Source: Collinsella aerofaciens (lineage in GTDB: Bacteria > Actinomycetota > Coriobacteriia > Coriobacteriales > Coriobacteriaceae). Taken from it: a stretch of 64,000 nucleotides of DNA. The notes beneath the pieces were generated by a model that saw only the letters and a program-made list of their open reading frames with translations, ran no database searches and was not told where the DNA came from. Shown in pieces: positions 51,273 through 60,114 of the stretch; position 1 is the stretch's first letter; each line of letters starts with the position of its first letter. The translations under genes and the position numbers were made by a program. The DNA lies in contig RQAP01000035.1 in assembly GCA_008671135.1 (NCBI GenBank), positions 19,524 through 83,523 of the forward strand. The letters are read 5' to 3'.

Positions 51273-53153
51273 CTAGGCAGCCTGAACAGAAGGCTGGCCC
51301 TCGTCGATAAAGAAGCGCTTGTACCACACTAGGAACACGAGCGGCGTATAGATCTTGCGCTGGAAATCGCCCTTGCCCGCAAAGTGCAGATCGAGCAGGT
51401 GCATGAGCTCGTCGGTATTGAAGAACTCACTTGCCCACGGCGCGGTGAAGTACTCCTTGACATAGTCGTACCACTTTTGCTCGCGCAGCCAGTAGACAAT
51501 CGGCACCGGGAAGCCCACCTTGGGACGGGTGGCCCACTCATCGGGCAGCGACTTGTTGGCAGCGTGGCGGAGTACCTGTTTGTTGCCGTTCTCGTTGATG
51601 CGGTAGCGGTCGGGAATGTGCTCGGCGAACTCCATGACTTTGCGGTCCAGGAAGGGCACGCGCAGCTCCAGCGAGTGCGCCATGCACATCTTGTCGGCCT
51701 TGAGCAGAATGTCGCCCGGGAGCCACATGTTCATGTCCAGGTACTGCTTCTTGACCAGCTCGGGCTGACCCTTCACGCGTGCGTAGATGGGTGCAGCGAG
51801 CTCGAAGGCGCCGTCGCCGGTGTTGTACTCGGGCTTGAGCACGCCGTCGACCTCGCGCTCCGGCCATACCAAAGCCTGTCCCAGGAACGACTTCTCGGGA
51901 ATCTCGGCACCCTTGACCAGGAAGTTATGTCCCTTGAAGTACGGCATATGCAGCGCCAGGTTACCGAGCGCGCGACGGATGGGCAGCGGCACCATCTTTT
52001 TGTACTTGCGCACCGGGACCGTATCCTCGTAGTAGGCGTAGCCGCCAAAGAGTTCGTCGGCGCCTTCGCCCGAAAGCACCACGGTGACGTCCTTGCGGGC
52101 CATCTCGGCCAAGAACCACAGCGGCACGGAAGACAGGTTGGACTGCGGCTCGTCCATGTGATACTGGATATCCTCAAGCGCACCGAAGAACTCGTCGGCG
52201 GTAATCATCTTGCGAACGTTCTCGACGCCGAGCTTATCGGAAAGCTCCTTGGCGTAGTTGGTCTCGTTGAAGTTCTTATAGTCAAAGCCCACCGAGAAGG
52301 TCTTGTCGGGCATGAGGCAAGCGGCGATGTAGCTAGAGTCGACGCCACCGGAGAGGAACGACGCGACCTTGACGTCGGCGATGCGATGGGCCTCGACGCT
52401 CTCGTGCACGACCTCGTCCAGCTCGTCGACGTACTCCTCGAACGGCTTCTCGACGGCAGAGTAATCGCAATCCCAGTAGCGCTCGATGTTCATCTTGCCG
52501 GTCGGGATATCGACGGTAAAGTAGTGCGCCGGCGGCAGCTTGTAGACACCCTCGAAGAAGGTCTCCTCGGTTGCCGAATACTGCAGCGTCATGTACGGAC
52601 GCAGGGCCTTTTTGTTGACCGCCTTGTGGAAGTGCGGGTAGTCCAGGAAGCTCTTGATCTCGGAACCAAAGAGCACGCCCGGAGCGCCGTCGCCCGCATC
52701 GGCCATGGGATAGTAGTAAAGCGGCTTGATGCCAAAGATGTCGCGGGCGCCAAAAAGCTTGTTCTTCTTTTTGTCCCAGATGACGAAGGCGTACATACCG
52801 CGCAGGCGATCGAGGACGGCCTCGCCCCACTCCTCGTAGCCGTGCAGGAGGCTCTCGGTGTCGGCGCCGCAATGGAACTTGTAGCCCTTGGCCTCGAGCT
52901 CGGAACGGAGTTCTTGGAAGTTGTAGATCTCACCGTTGAAGACAATGACGACGCTACCGTCCTCGTTGGCCATAGGTTGGGCGCCGGCCTCGGTCAGGTC
53001 GAGGATCGACAGGCGGCGGAAGCCGAGGGCAACGCGGCCGTCGATAAACTGACCGCCCATGTCGGGACCGCGATGGACGATGCGGTCCATCATCTTGGTG
53101 AGCACCTCGGATTGGTTATCCGTCCCACCGACAAAACCGACAAAACCGCACAT
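51273..53153 (-). CDS. asnB: Asparagine synthetase B (glutamine-hydrolysing)
   Basis: This 626-residue enzyme makes asparagine from aspartate and glutamine. The N-terminal glutaminase starts MCGFVGFVGG with the Cys2 nucleophile and has FNGEIYNF and GADTESLL. The synthetase part has the PP-loop LSGGVDSSYIAA near residue 265, and VVLSGEGADELFGGYAYY. The domain order and length match AsnB. The gene is divergent from tRNA-Val. Confidence 0.96.
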   Translation of the reverse strand: MCGFVGFVGGTDNQSEVLTKMMDRIVHRGPDMGGQFIDGRVALGFRRLSILDLTEAGAQPMANEDGSVVIVFNGEIYNFQELRSELEAKGYKFHCGADTESLLHGYEEWGEAVLDRLRGMYAFVIWDKKKNKLFGARDIFGIKPLYYYPMADAGDGAPGVLFGSEIKSFLDYPHFHKAVNKKALRPYMTLQYSATEETFFEGVYKLPPAHYFTVDIPTGKMNIERYWDCDYSAVEKPFEEYVDELDEVVHESVEAHRIADVKVASFLSGGVDSSYIAACLMPDKTFSVGFDYKNFNETNYAKELSDKLGVENVRKMITADEFFGALEDIQYHMDEPQSNLSSVPLWFLAEMARKDVTVVLSGEGADELFGGYAYYEDTVPVRKYKKMVPLPIRRALGNLALHMPYFKGHNFLVKGAEIPEKSFLGQALVWPEREVDGVLKPEYNTGDGAFELAAPIYARVKGQPELVKKQYLDMNMWLPGDILLKADKMCMAHSLELRVPFLDRKVMEFAEHIPDRYRINENGNKQVLRHAANKSLPDEWATRPKVGFPVPIVYWLREQKWYDYVKEYFTAPWASEFFNTDELMHLLDLHFAGKGDFQRKIYTPLVFLVWYKRFFIDEGQPSVQAA

Positions 53154-53321
53154 ATACTATCCCCTCTGCTGTTGCTGGGCATCAAATCGAATCAGTAGCT
53201 TTTGAGTATACCCGAGGGCGTAAAGAGGGGCGGAATGTTCAGGCAATCTCAACTGAATCAGCTCCGCTGTGACACGCGCGAGTTACCTTTAATGGATATG
53301 AGGTGAATGAGGCGATTGTTT

Positions 53322-53330
53322 TGCTATACT
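53322..53330 (+). promoter_or_regulatory. Extended -10 promoter of tRNA-Val
   Basis: TTGCTATACT gives a TG-extended -10 with TATACT at 53325-53330, 10 bp upstream of the tRNA. No good -35 is seen. Confidence 0.5.
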
Positions 53331-53340
53331 CTCTCCGCAC

Positions 53341-53416
53341 GGGCGATTGGCGCAACGGTTAGCGCAGGTGCTTTACACGCACAAGGCTGGGGGTTCGAAT
53401 CCCTCATCGCCCACCA
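53341..53416 (+). tRNA. tRNA-Val (TAC)
   Basis: Acceptor GGGCGAT/ATCGCCC, anticodon loop TTTACAC with anticodon TAC, T arm GGTTCGAATCC and an encoded CCA. Confidence 0.96.
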
Positions 53417-53427
53417 CTGAATTGTTA

Positions 53428-53457
53428 GGCTCCCAGCAATGGGAGCCTTTCTTTTTT
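53428..53457 (+). terminator. Terminator after tRNA-Val
   Basis: GGCTCCC/GGGAGCC stem followed by TTTCTTTTTT. Confidence 0.9.
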
Positions 53458-53610
53458 GGGCCCATCGCAGAGGGATTCGAACCCGCCAGGGTGCGGAGCT
53501 GAGGAAACGCGAAGCGTTTTCCAGCGCAGCACGCAAGGAGCGAAGCGACGAAGCGAAAGCGGGCGGCGTCAGCCGCACGCGACATCCCTCATCGCCCACC
53601 ACCGAATTGG

Positions 53611-53640
53611 AAACGGTCCTCGCAAGGGGACCGTTTTTGT
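53611..53640 (+). terminator. Second terminator in the duplicated unit
   Basis: AAACGGTCC/GGACCGTTT stem followed by TTTTTG, at the same place in unit 2 as the first terminator in unit 1. Confidence 0.85.
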
Positions 53641-53699
53641 TTGTGCCCATCGCAGAGGGATTCGAGCCCGCCAGCACGTCTGTCACAAAGGCCGTGGCC

Positions 53700-53960
53700 A
53701 AATAATGGCAAAAATGAGTACTGCTGCTTTGTTTGCAACATATAAAAAGATAGTATTTGCTTAAGTTACGCAACATATGTCCATTATAAGGACTAACAGT
53801 CAGATCAAAATCATGCTTTCATCGCCATTTCGACTTGATATCTGGCCTTATTAGTCCAAAACTGCTGCTACCAAATCGGTAGCAGTACTCATATTTACTG
53901 TTTTTTGGTCAGCAGGTCCCCCTTGCCTTAGCAAATCTAAGGCAAAACGGGCTCCAGACC
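53700..53960. other. AT-rich, gene-free patch with small hairpins
   Basis: This stretch is visibly richer in A and T than its neighbours. It contains CTGCTACC/GGTAGCAG (about 53868-53888), CCTTAG/CTAAGG near 53934, and repeated GAGTACTGCTGC/GCAGTACTC arms at its two ends. No reading frame with family similarity was seen. It may be a mobile-element remnant or an unannotated small RNA. Confidence 0.5.
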
Positions 53961-54028
53961 GCTGAATCATGCCGCATAGGGCACGTCAGCAGTCCGGAAC
54001 CCGGTCCAAATTGAGTTATTGCACCGCG

Positions 54029-55312
54029 TTAGCCCAAGACACCCGACAGGATCTCAATCAGACTATCCACGTCGGCTTCCTCGCAGACGAGCGGCGGCAG
54101 GAAACGCAGCGTATGGGCACCCGTAGCGTTAATCACGGCACCGGCGGCCAGCGCGCGGGCAACAATATCATGCGCATCGCCCGCAGCATCATCCAAATCA
54201 CAGCCGAGCATCAAGCCGCGGCCACGCACCTCGGTCACGTGCGGCAGCTTAGCGAGCTTTGCCTCCATATAGGCGCCTACCTTGGCAGCATGGTCGGCAT
54301 AATCGCCGCGCACGAGCGCGGAGAGCGTCGCGGCACACGCCGTGATGGCCAGGCAGCTACCGCCAAAGGTCGAACCATGATCGCCGGGCTTAAAGACGTC
54401 GGCGATTTCCTTCTTTGCCACCACGGCACCCATGGGCACGCCGTCGGCAATGCCCTTGGCAAGGCTCATGATGTCGGGCTCCACGCCATAGGTTTGGAAT
54501 GCAAACGGCTTGCCGGAGCGGAAGATGCCGCACTGGACCTCGTCGGCGATAAGCACGGCGCCCACTTCGTGTGCCAGGTCGCGCGCTGCCGCCATAAACT
54601 CCTCGGTCATGGGGTGCACGCCACTCTCACCCTGGATCGGCTCGAGCATCACGGCACAAATCTCGCTCCCCAGCTGCTTAAAGATCGCACGCAGCTCGTC
54701 CACATCGTTGGGCGTGCAGGCCACAAAGCCACCCGGCAGCGGACGGAAGCTGTCCTGCAGCCAATCCTGCATGGTGGCGGCAATGGTCTCGAGCGTACGG
54801 CCGTGGAAGCCGCCGCGCATGCACACGATGGTGTTGCCGCCATTACCGGCACGCTTGGCGTACAGGCGCGCAAGCTTCATCGAGCCCTCGTTGGCCTCGG
54901 CGCCAGAGTTGGCAAAGAAGGTCTCCCACACCTGCTCGTCCGCAGCCGGGGCACCAAGAGCAGCTGCCGTGGTCTCATCGCCGGCGGCAATGGCATCGGC
55001 AAGCACGCGCGCACCATCTACGTCGTCGTTAGCAAGCTTGGACAGCAGCGCCGCGACCTGTCCGCGCTGCTCGATGTAAAAGTAATTGGAGACATGCATG
55101 AGCTTTTTGGTCTGTGCCTCGAGCGCCGAGAGCACAGCCGGGTCGCCATGACCTAGGCTGCACACGCCGATGCCGGCAAGAAAGTCGAGGTACTCACGGC
55201 CATCGTCGCCGGTGAGCTTCATGCCGTGACCCTCGACAAACTCGACCGGAGAGCGGCCAAAGGTATGCATAACGTAATGGGATTCAAGCGATTGCTGAGC
55301 TGCAAGTGACAT
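54029..55312 (-). CDS. argD: Acetylornithine aminotransferase
   Basis: This 427-residue PLP enzyme converts N-acetylglutamate semialdehyde to N-acetylornithine. It has FLAGIGVCSLGHGDPAV, the PLP-region FANSGAEANEGSMKLAR, GGFHGRT, LIADEVQCGIFRSGK, and the Schiff-base lysine in DIMSLAKGIADGVPMG. It is the last gene of argC-argJ-argB-argD and follows argB by 69 bp. Confidence 0.95.
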   Translation of the reverse strand: MSLAAQQSLESHYVMHTFGRSPVEFVEGHGMKLTGDDGREYLDFLAGIGVCSLGHGDPAVLSALEAQTKKLMHVSNYFYIEQRGQVAALLSKLANDDVDGARVLADAIAAGDETTAAALGAPAADEQVWETFFANSGAEANEGSMKLARLYAKRAGNGGNTIVCMRGGFHGRTLETIAATMQDWLQDSFRPLPGGFVACTPNDVDELRAIFKQLGSEICAVMLEPIQGESGVHPMTEEFMAAARDLAHEVGAVLIADEVQCGIFRSGKPFAFQTYGVEPDIMSLAKGIADGVPMGAVVAKKEIADVFKPGDHGSTFGGSCLAITACAATLSALVRGDYADHAAKVGAYMEAKLAKLPHVTEVRGRGLMLGCDLDDAAGDAHDIVARALAAGAVINATGAHTLRFLPPLVCEEADVDSLIEILSGVLG

Positions 55313-55381
55313 GGGATGCCTTTCGTTGGGCGCCAGACGGCGCGGGGCTATGGGTGCAGGAATGGGGCGGCTGCGGGTCAG

Positions 55382-56362
55382 CTAGACCGTCTGAAGCTTC
55401 TCGACCTCGTCAAGGTTCTCGGTCAGACGCGCAGCAAACGTCGAAAGCGGATGCGGATGCGTATCGAACTCGTAAGCCGTCTCGGTGGAATGGATCACGG
55501 TGCCGACGCCGGCATCGGTCAGCAGCTCCAGCAGCAGCGAGTGCGGCGTGGTACCGTTAATGATGTGGGCACGAAATACGCCGCCGGTAAGCGCATCGAC
55601 GGCCGCACGCAGCTTGGGAATCATGCCCTTATCGACCTCGCCGCCGTAGAGCATTTCGTTAACCTCGTCGAGCGTTAGGTTGGAGATAAGCGAGTCCTTG
55701 TCGCTAAAGTCCTTGTACAGGCCATCGACATCGGTCAAAAAGATCGCCTTATGCGCGTGGAGCGCCGCGGCAACGGCACCGGCGGCGGTGTCGGCGTTGA
55801 TGTTGAAGAAACCGCCGTCCTCCCCCGCCGCGACGGTAGCGATGACGGGGATGTACTCGTTATCGAGTAAGCGCTCGATATAGTCGGTGTTGACGTGCGT
55901 CACTTTGCCCACACGACCGAGCTCGGGGTCGAGCGGCTCGGCGATGAGCGTGCCGGCATCGCTGCCCGACACGCCCACGGCCAGGTTACCGTGGTGGTTG
56001 ATGGCAGCAACCAACTCCTGGTTGACCTTGCCGCCCAGCACCTCGCGCACGATATCCATAGTCGCCGGCGTGGTCACGCGCTGGCCGTTCTTAAACTCGA
56101 CGGGGATGTCATAGTGGCTGAGCGCCTCGTTGATAGCCTTGCCGCCGCCGTGCACGATGACGGGGCGCATACCGATGATCTTGAGCAAAACGATGTCGCT
56201 CATCACGTCGCGGCGCAGCTGCTCATCAACCATGGCGGCTCCGCCATATTTGATAACAACCGTCTTGCCGGTCAGATTCTTAATCCACGGCAGCGCTTCG
56301 AACAGCAGCTGCGCAGTTGCTTCGTTGGATTCGCTCGAACGACAATCGCGTGCGAATTTCAT
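55382..56362 (-). CDS. argB: Acetylglutamate kinase
   Basis: This 326-residue amino-acid kinase phosphorylates N-acetylglutamate. It has TVVIKYGGAAM, the glycine-rich VIVHGGGKAIN, VGVSGSDAGT, and FNINADTAAGAVAAAL. The start at 56362 is 6 bases after GAGG; the longer in-frame ATG adds 20 residues unlike the family. An N-terminal helix of about 20 residues before the core is compatible with arginine-inhibited hexameric forms. Confidence 0.94.
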   Translation of the reverse strand: MKFARDCRSSESNEATAQLLFEALPWIKNLTGKTVVIKYGGAAMVDEQLRRDVMSDIVLLKIIGMRPVIVHGGGKAINEALSHYDIPVEFKNGQRVTTPATMDIVREVLGGKVNQELVAAINHHGNLAVGVSGSDAGTLIAEPLDPELGRVGKVTHVNTDYIERLLDNEYIPVIATVAAGEDGGFFNINADTAAGAVAAALHAHKAIFLTDVDGLYKDFSDKDSLISNLTLDEVNEMLYGGEVDKGMIPKLRAAVDALTGGVFRAHIINGTTPHSLLLELLTDAGVGTVIHSTETAYEFDTHPHPLSTFAARLTENLDEVEKLQTV

Positions 56363-56443
56363 AATCTGCCTCGTCTTTCGTATCGTTATCGCGCCGTGCT
56401 CCGCTGTCCGCAATCGCGGCAAGATGCGCAGCGTGCCTGGAAT

Positions 56444-57721
56444 CTAGGAACGGTAGTCGCCGTTGATGGAGATGTACTCATGCGTGAGGTCGCAGGTCCA
56501 CACGGTCGTTGCCGCGTCGCCTGCGCCCAGGTCGGCCGAGATCACGATCTCGGGCGCCTCGAAACGCCGTAGAGCCTCGTCCTCGTCAAAGGGAACAGTC
56601 AGACCGTCGCGACAGACAGGCATGCCCATCATGTCGATGGAAACATCTTCCTGATTAAACTTCACGCCGCACTTGCCAAGCGCCATAGCAACACGGCCCC
56701 AGTTGCAGTCGTGGCCGGCGATGCAGGTCTTAACGAGCGGCGAGTTGGCAACGGCACGGGCGGCGATATCGGCTTCCTCGTCGTTCACGGCGCCGGTAAC
56801 GTTGACCGTAACAAGCTTGGATGCGCCCTCACCATCGGCGGCGATATTGCGCGCCAGGCTCTCGCACACCTCGTGCACGGCAAATGCCAACTCGCCAAAG
56901 GCATCGGAGCCCTCGACGATAGGCTCGGCATCTGCGGCAGCGGCGCCGGAGGCAAGCATGATGCAGGTGTCGTTGGTCGAGGTGTCGGAATCGACCGTTA
57001 CCTTGTTAAAGGTCTGCTTGACGGTCGAGAGCAGCAGGGCATGAAGTGCCGCAGGCTCGACGGGGGCATCGGTGGTGATAACTGCAATCATGGTGGCCAT
57101 GTTGGGCATGATCATGCCCGAGCCCTTGCACATTCCGCCTACCGTATAGACATTGCCCGCATGACCCGCGGCCTCACTGACGTAGGACACGGCGTACTCC
57201 TTGGAGTGCGTGTCGGTCGTCATGATGCCGCGAGCGGCATCGGCGCCACCGTGGGCGGAGAGCGCCTCGTAGGCAGCAGGAATGGCGGTCTCAAACGTGT
57301 CGATCGGCAGAATCTGGCCAATCACGCCCGTGGAGGCAACCAGAATCTGCTGGGGCTCGCAGCCGATGACCTGCGATGCGATGCTGCACGTCTCGCGCGC
57401 GCATGCAAGGCCGGTCTCACCCGTGGCGGCGTTGGCATTGCCAGAGTTGACCGAAACGCCGGCGATGATACCGTAACCCTTGTCGGCACCGCCCAGGTTG
57501 GCACGGCTCACTTGCACGGGCGCCGCGCAAAAGCGATTGGTGGTAAACACGCCGGCACCGGGACAGGGTTTATCGGGCACGACGAGCGCGTAATCCAGAC
57601 GCTCGGGGTTCTTGCGGAACCCAGCGTGGATGCCCGCAGCTTTAAAACCAGCCGCAGCCGTAACGCCACCCTCGACGGCGCGAATCTTGATATCAAACGG
57701 CTCGGTATTCATCGTCTTCAT
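56444..57721 (-). CDS. argJ: Bifunctional ornithine acetyltransferase/N-acetylglutamate synthase
   Basis: This 425-residue enzyme recycles the acetyl group between acetylornithine and glutamate. The autocleavage site is seen in MPNMATMIAVITTDA, where Thr begins the beta chain. GVTAAAGFKAAG, NSGNANA and GHDCNWGRV are family sequences. The start may be 57721 or 57712; AAGGAG lies 2 or 11 bases upstream, so it is undecided. Confidence 0.94.
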   Translation of the reverse strand: MKTMNTEPFDIKIRAVEGGVTAAAGFKAAGIHAGFRKNPERLDYALVVPDKPCPGAGVFTTNRFCAAPVQVSRANLGGADKGYGIIAGVSVNSGNANAATGETGLACARETCSIASQVIGCEPQQILVASTGVIGQILPIDTFETAIPAAYEALSAHGGADAARGIMTTDTHSKEYAVSYVSEAAGHAGNVYTVGGMCKGSGMIMPNMATMIAVITTDAPVEPAALHALLLSTVKQTFNKVTVDSDTSTNDTCIMLASGAAAADAEPIVEGSDAFGELAFAVHEVCESLARNIAADGEGASKLVTVNVTGAVNDEEADIAARAVANSPLVKTCIAGHDCNWGRVAMALGKCGVKFNQEDVSIDMMGMPVCRDGLTVPFDEDEALRRFEAPEIVISADLGAGDAATTVWTCDLTHEYISINGDYRS

Positions 57722-57846
57722 GACTCCTTATGTCAAACAAAAAACGGACATCGGTTGGTGCGCCATGCCAGTCGTGATCATGAGACCAGCTTAAGAGTGG
57801 CGCCCCACTCGATGCCCGACTACCAAATCGTTAACAATCGAATGTG

Positions 57847-58917
57847 CTACACCGGGCACGCCACTGTGGGCAAGCCTCGTCGCTCGTCAAAGCCAAAGAC
57901 GATATTGGCGCACTGGACCGCTTGGCCCGCAGCGCCCTTGCACAGATTGTCGATGGCGCCCGTCGCCACCAGCACGCCCGCGCGTTTGTTGAACGCAAGG
58001 CCAATCTGGGCGGCGTTGGTGCCGACGACCGAAGCCGTCTTGGGCTGCTGGCCGGCATCGAGCACGCGCACAAAGGTGCGTCCAGCGTAGAACTGCTTGT
58101 AATAGTCGACGACATCCTCAAGAGCCAGGGAGTCGATGGCCTGCGGCGTGAGCGGCAGCGTCACCGTGGAGAGCAGGCCGCGCTTGAGCGGTGCCAGATG
58201 CGGGGTGAAGACGACGCGATCGGTCAGGCCAAGGATTTGCTCAATCTCGGGCGTGTGGCGATGCTTGCCCACGCCGTAGGCCTCCAAGTTCTCGTCAGCG
58301 CTGCAAAAATGCGTACGAGCATTGCAGGACTTGCCGGCACCCGTCACACCGCTGATGGCATCAACGATCACGGGGCCGCTCTGGGCAACCCAGCCAGCGC
58401 GCACGGCGGGCGCGGCGGCAAGGCTCGTTGCGGTGGGATAGCAACCGGCGCAGGCGACCAGCACGGGTTTGCCGTCGGCATGGTCGGATGCGGCGGTCTC
58501 CAAGTCCCGGCAGAATAGCTCGGGCAGGCCAAAGGCACGGGTCTTGAGCAGCTCGGGGCTCGTATGCTCGGCGGCATACCACGTCTCAAAGACGGACGCG
58601 TCGTTCAGGCGGTAGTCGGCCGAAAGATCAAAGCAGGAGACGCCCGATGCAAGCAGCGCGGGCACCTGTGCCATGGCAGCCGTGTGCGGCACGGCAAGAA
58701 AAACCGCATCGCAGCTCTTAAGCTCGGGGGCGTCATGCGTGGTGAAAACCAGATCGCTCACGCCAGCAAAGCTCGGATACACCGCGGACAGCGGCTGGCC
58801 GGCATCGGCGTTGGACGTAATGGCAACAAGTTCAAACTCGGGATGGGCGAGCACGAGGCGAATGAGCTCGGCTCCGGCATATCCAGCCGCGCCGACGATT
58901 CCAACCTTCAATGACAT
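57847..58917 (-). CDS. argC: N-acetyl-gamma-glutamyl-phosphate reductase
   Basis: This 356-residue NADPH enzyme has the dinucleotide-binding GIVGAAGYAGAELIRL, the catalytic Cys in VACAGCYPTATSLA, and TPHLAPLKRGLL. It heads the arginine operon. AAGGAG precedes the ATG by 6-7 bases. Confidence 0.95.
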   Translation of the reverse strand: MSLKVGIVGAAGYAGAELIRLVLAHPEFELVAITSNADAGQPLSAVYPSFAGVSDLVFTTHDAPELKSCDAVFLAVPHTAAMAQVPALLASGVSCFDLSADYRLNDASVFETWYAAEHTSPELLKTRAFGLPELFCRDLETAASDHADGKPVLVACAGCYPTATSLAAAPAVRAGWVAQSGPVIVDAISGVTGAGKSCNARTHFCSADENLEAYGVGKHRHTPEIEQILGLTDRVVFTPHLAPLKRGLLSTVTLPLTPQAIDSLALEDVVDYYKQFYAGRTFVRVLDAGQQPKTASVVGTNAAQIGLAFNKRAGVLVATGAIDNLCKGAAGQAVQCANIVFGFDERRGLPTVACPV

Positions 58918-59002
58918 ATCAGACTCCTTGTCTGCGATTTATGCACCGATGCGCATTTCGCAGTGGTCGTTATGAAGTGAGTTGAAACTTTAGCACCAAA
59001 AG

Positions 59003-59039
59003 ATGCATGAACACGTAAATGGCTTGCATATTCATGCAT
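59003..59039. promoter_or_regulatory. Candidate ARG box upstream of argC
   Basis: ATGCATGAA (59003-59011) and TTCATGCAT (59031-59039) form an inverted repeat, and TGCATATTCATGCA resembles an ArgR/AhrC box. The position, 86-122 bp upstream of argC, suits arginine repression. Confidence 0.55.
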
Positions 59040-59085
59040 TGAAACAATCCCGACACATTCGCTTGAAGGAATTGACAAATGGAGC

Positions 59086-59134
59086 GGGCCCGTATTGCCC
59101 GGCGCCCCTAACGGCGCCGGGCAATACGGGGCCC
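59086..59134 (-). terminator. Very long GC-rich hairpin after the PNPOx-like gene
   Basis: Arms of about 21 bp (59086-59106 and 59113-59134, one bulged G) enclose a 6-nt loop. The downstream tract is weak in T, so it may be a barrier or processing hairpin as well as a terminator. Confidence 0.55.
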
Positions 59135-59173
59135 GCCCATGCGAAAACCAAGTTGTTAGGATGAGCCAGCTGG

Positions 59174-59584
59174 CTAGAGCTCGACCGGCACCCATTCGTC
59201 GTGATTGCAGATAAAAGCCTCGGGTTCCTCGACGCTAAAGAAGACGAGCGTGGGGTCGTTAGGCCCCTCATAGTGCTCGCCCAGGCGCTCTAGATGCTTC
59301 CACCCGGCTTCGCGCATTTCGTCTAAAGCCCGGTCATCCAGACCCGCATACCCGCGCAAGATGAGCCAGCCATGGCCCGGCCACCAACTCGTGGCCTCAA
59401 AGCGTTGATTTTGCAGCAACTCTTGCCACGCGTCTTTGGTGCGCGCCGTTACAAACCACAGCTTGCCGTCCTGGATCTGCGCAAACGAAAACGGACGCAC
59501 ATGCGGCTGTCCGTCAACACTCGTCGCCAAATACCATGCCGGTACCGACGTCAGATACTCCAACACCGTATTCAATCCGTCCAT
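59174..59584 (-). CDS. PNPOx-fold flavin-binding family protein, paralogue 1
   Basis: This 136-residue protein of the pyridoxamine 5'-phosphate oxidase-like (split-barrel) fold has VPAWYLATSVDGQPHVRPFSF and IQDGKLWFVTARTKDAWQEL. It probably binds FMN or F420 and may be a small reductase; function is not assigned. AGGAGG precedes the ATG. It is 53 bp downstream of a clearly related gene. Confidence 0.85.
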   Translation of the reverse strand: MDGLNTVLEYLTSVPAWYLATSVDGQPHVRPFSFAQIQDGKLWFVTARTKDAWQELLQNQRFEATSWWPGHGWLILRGYAGLDDRALDEMREAGWKHLERLGEHYEGPNDPTLVFFSVEEPEAFICNHDEWVPVEL

Positions 59585-59637
59585 GTGTCCTCCTGGCACT
59601 AGTCTTTTTGGTCGGGGCTGATTTAGCCGCCCTAGGG

Positions 59638-60084
59638 TTAAAGCTCCAGGCGCTCCTCGCTGCCGTCGATATCACAGAAGCGGGCGGCGATATTGCGCAC
59701 CGAGAAGAACGCAAGGCGACCGTCGTTGGCGCTCTCGTGATCTTCGCCGATGCCCACCATGTGCTTAAAGCCGGCTTGGCGCACCCGGTCGCTCACGACC
59801 GCGTCGTCCTCGAGCGCGGCCTCGCCAGTTAATACGATCCAGCACTCCCCCGGTTTCCAACCCGAAACCTCAAACTTGGGGTTCGCGCTAAGCTCGGCCC
59901 ACACGTCCTTATCGCGCGAGGTGCAAAACCACAGCTTGCCATCATCGACCATGGCAAACGAGAACGGCCTCACGCGCGGCTGATGTCCGTCCGTCACGTC
60001 GATCGTGGCGAGATACCACGCCGGAATACGCCTAAGATACGAACAGGCACGCTCAAGCTGCGCCGTGCGGTCGTTGTCGGTCAT
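59638..60084 (-). CDS. PNPOx-fold flavin-binding family protein, paralogue 2
   Basis: This 148-residue protein is similar to its neighbour: RIPAWYLATIDVTDGHQPRVR, MVDDGKLWFCTSRDKDVWAE, SANPKFEVSGW. Both share the PRVRPFSF-type core. They form a tandem pair downstream of the ECF genes, where FMN supply is controlled. Confidence 0.85.
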   Translation of the reverse strand: MTDNDRTAQLERACSYLRRIPAWYLATIDVTDGHQPRVRPFSFAMVDDGKLWFCTSRDKDVWAELSANPKFEVSGWKPGECWIVLTGEAALEDDAVVSDRVRQAGFKHMVGIGEDHESANDGRLAFFSVRNIAARFCDIDGSEERLEL

Positions 60085-60114
60085 AGGGACCCCTTTCCTG
60101 CGCTCGAATCGCGC

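Larger units (their letters stand above)
53399..53674 (+). repeat. Tandem 91-nt units built from the tRNA-Val 3' end
   Basis: Each unit (53399-53489 and 53584-53674) has a tRNA-Val 3'-end copy of 26 nt (25 of 26 alike), a terminator hairpin with a different stem, and a 30-nt inverted T-arm-like segment (29 of 30 alike). The period is 185 bp. The region between is GAAGCG-rich. No gene is supported in 53417-54028. Confidence 0.88.

Noticed and set aside
53324..53776. Minus-strand frames containing VVGDEGF and MRDSNPQP-like peptides
   Set aside because: These peptides arise from translating the antisense of tRNA T-arm and acceptor sequences; the region is tRNA-Val and its partial copies.
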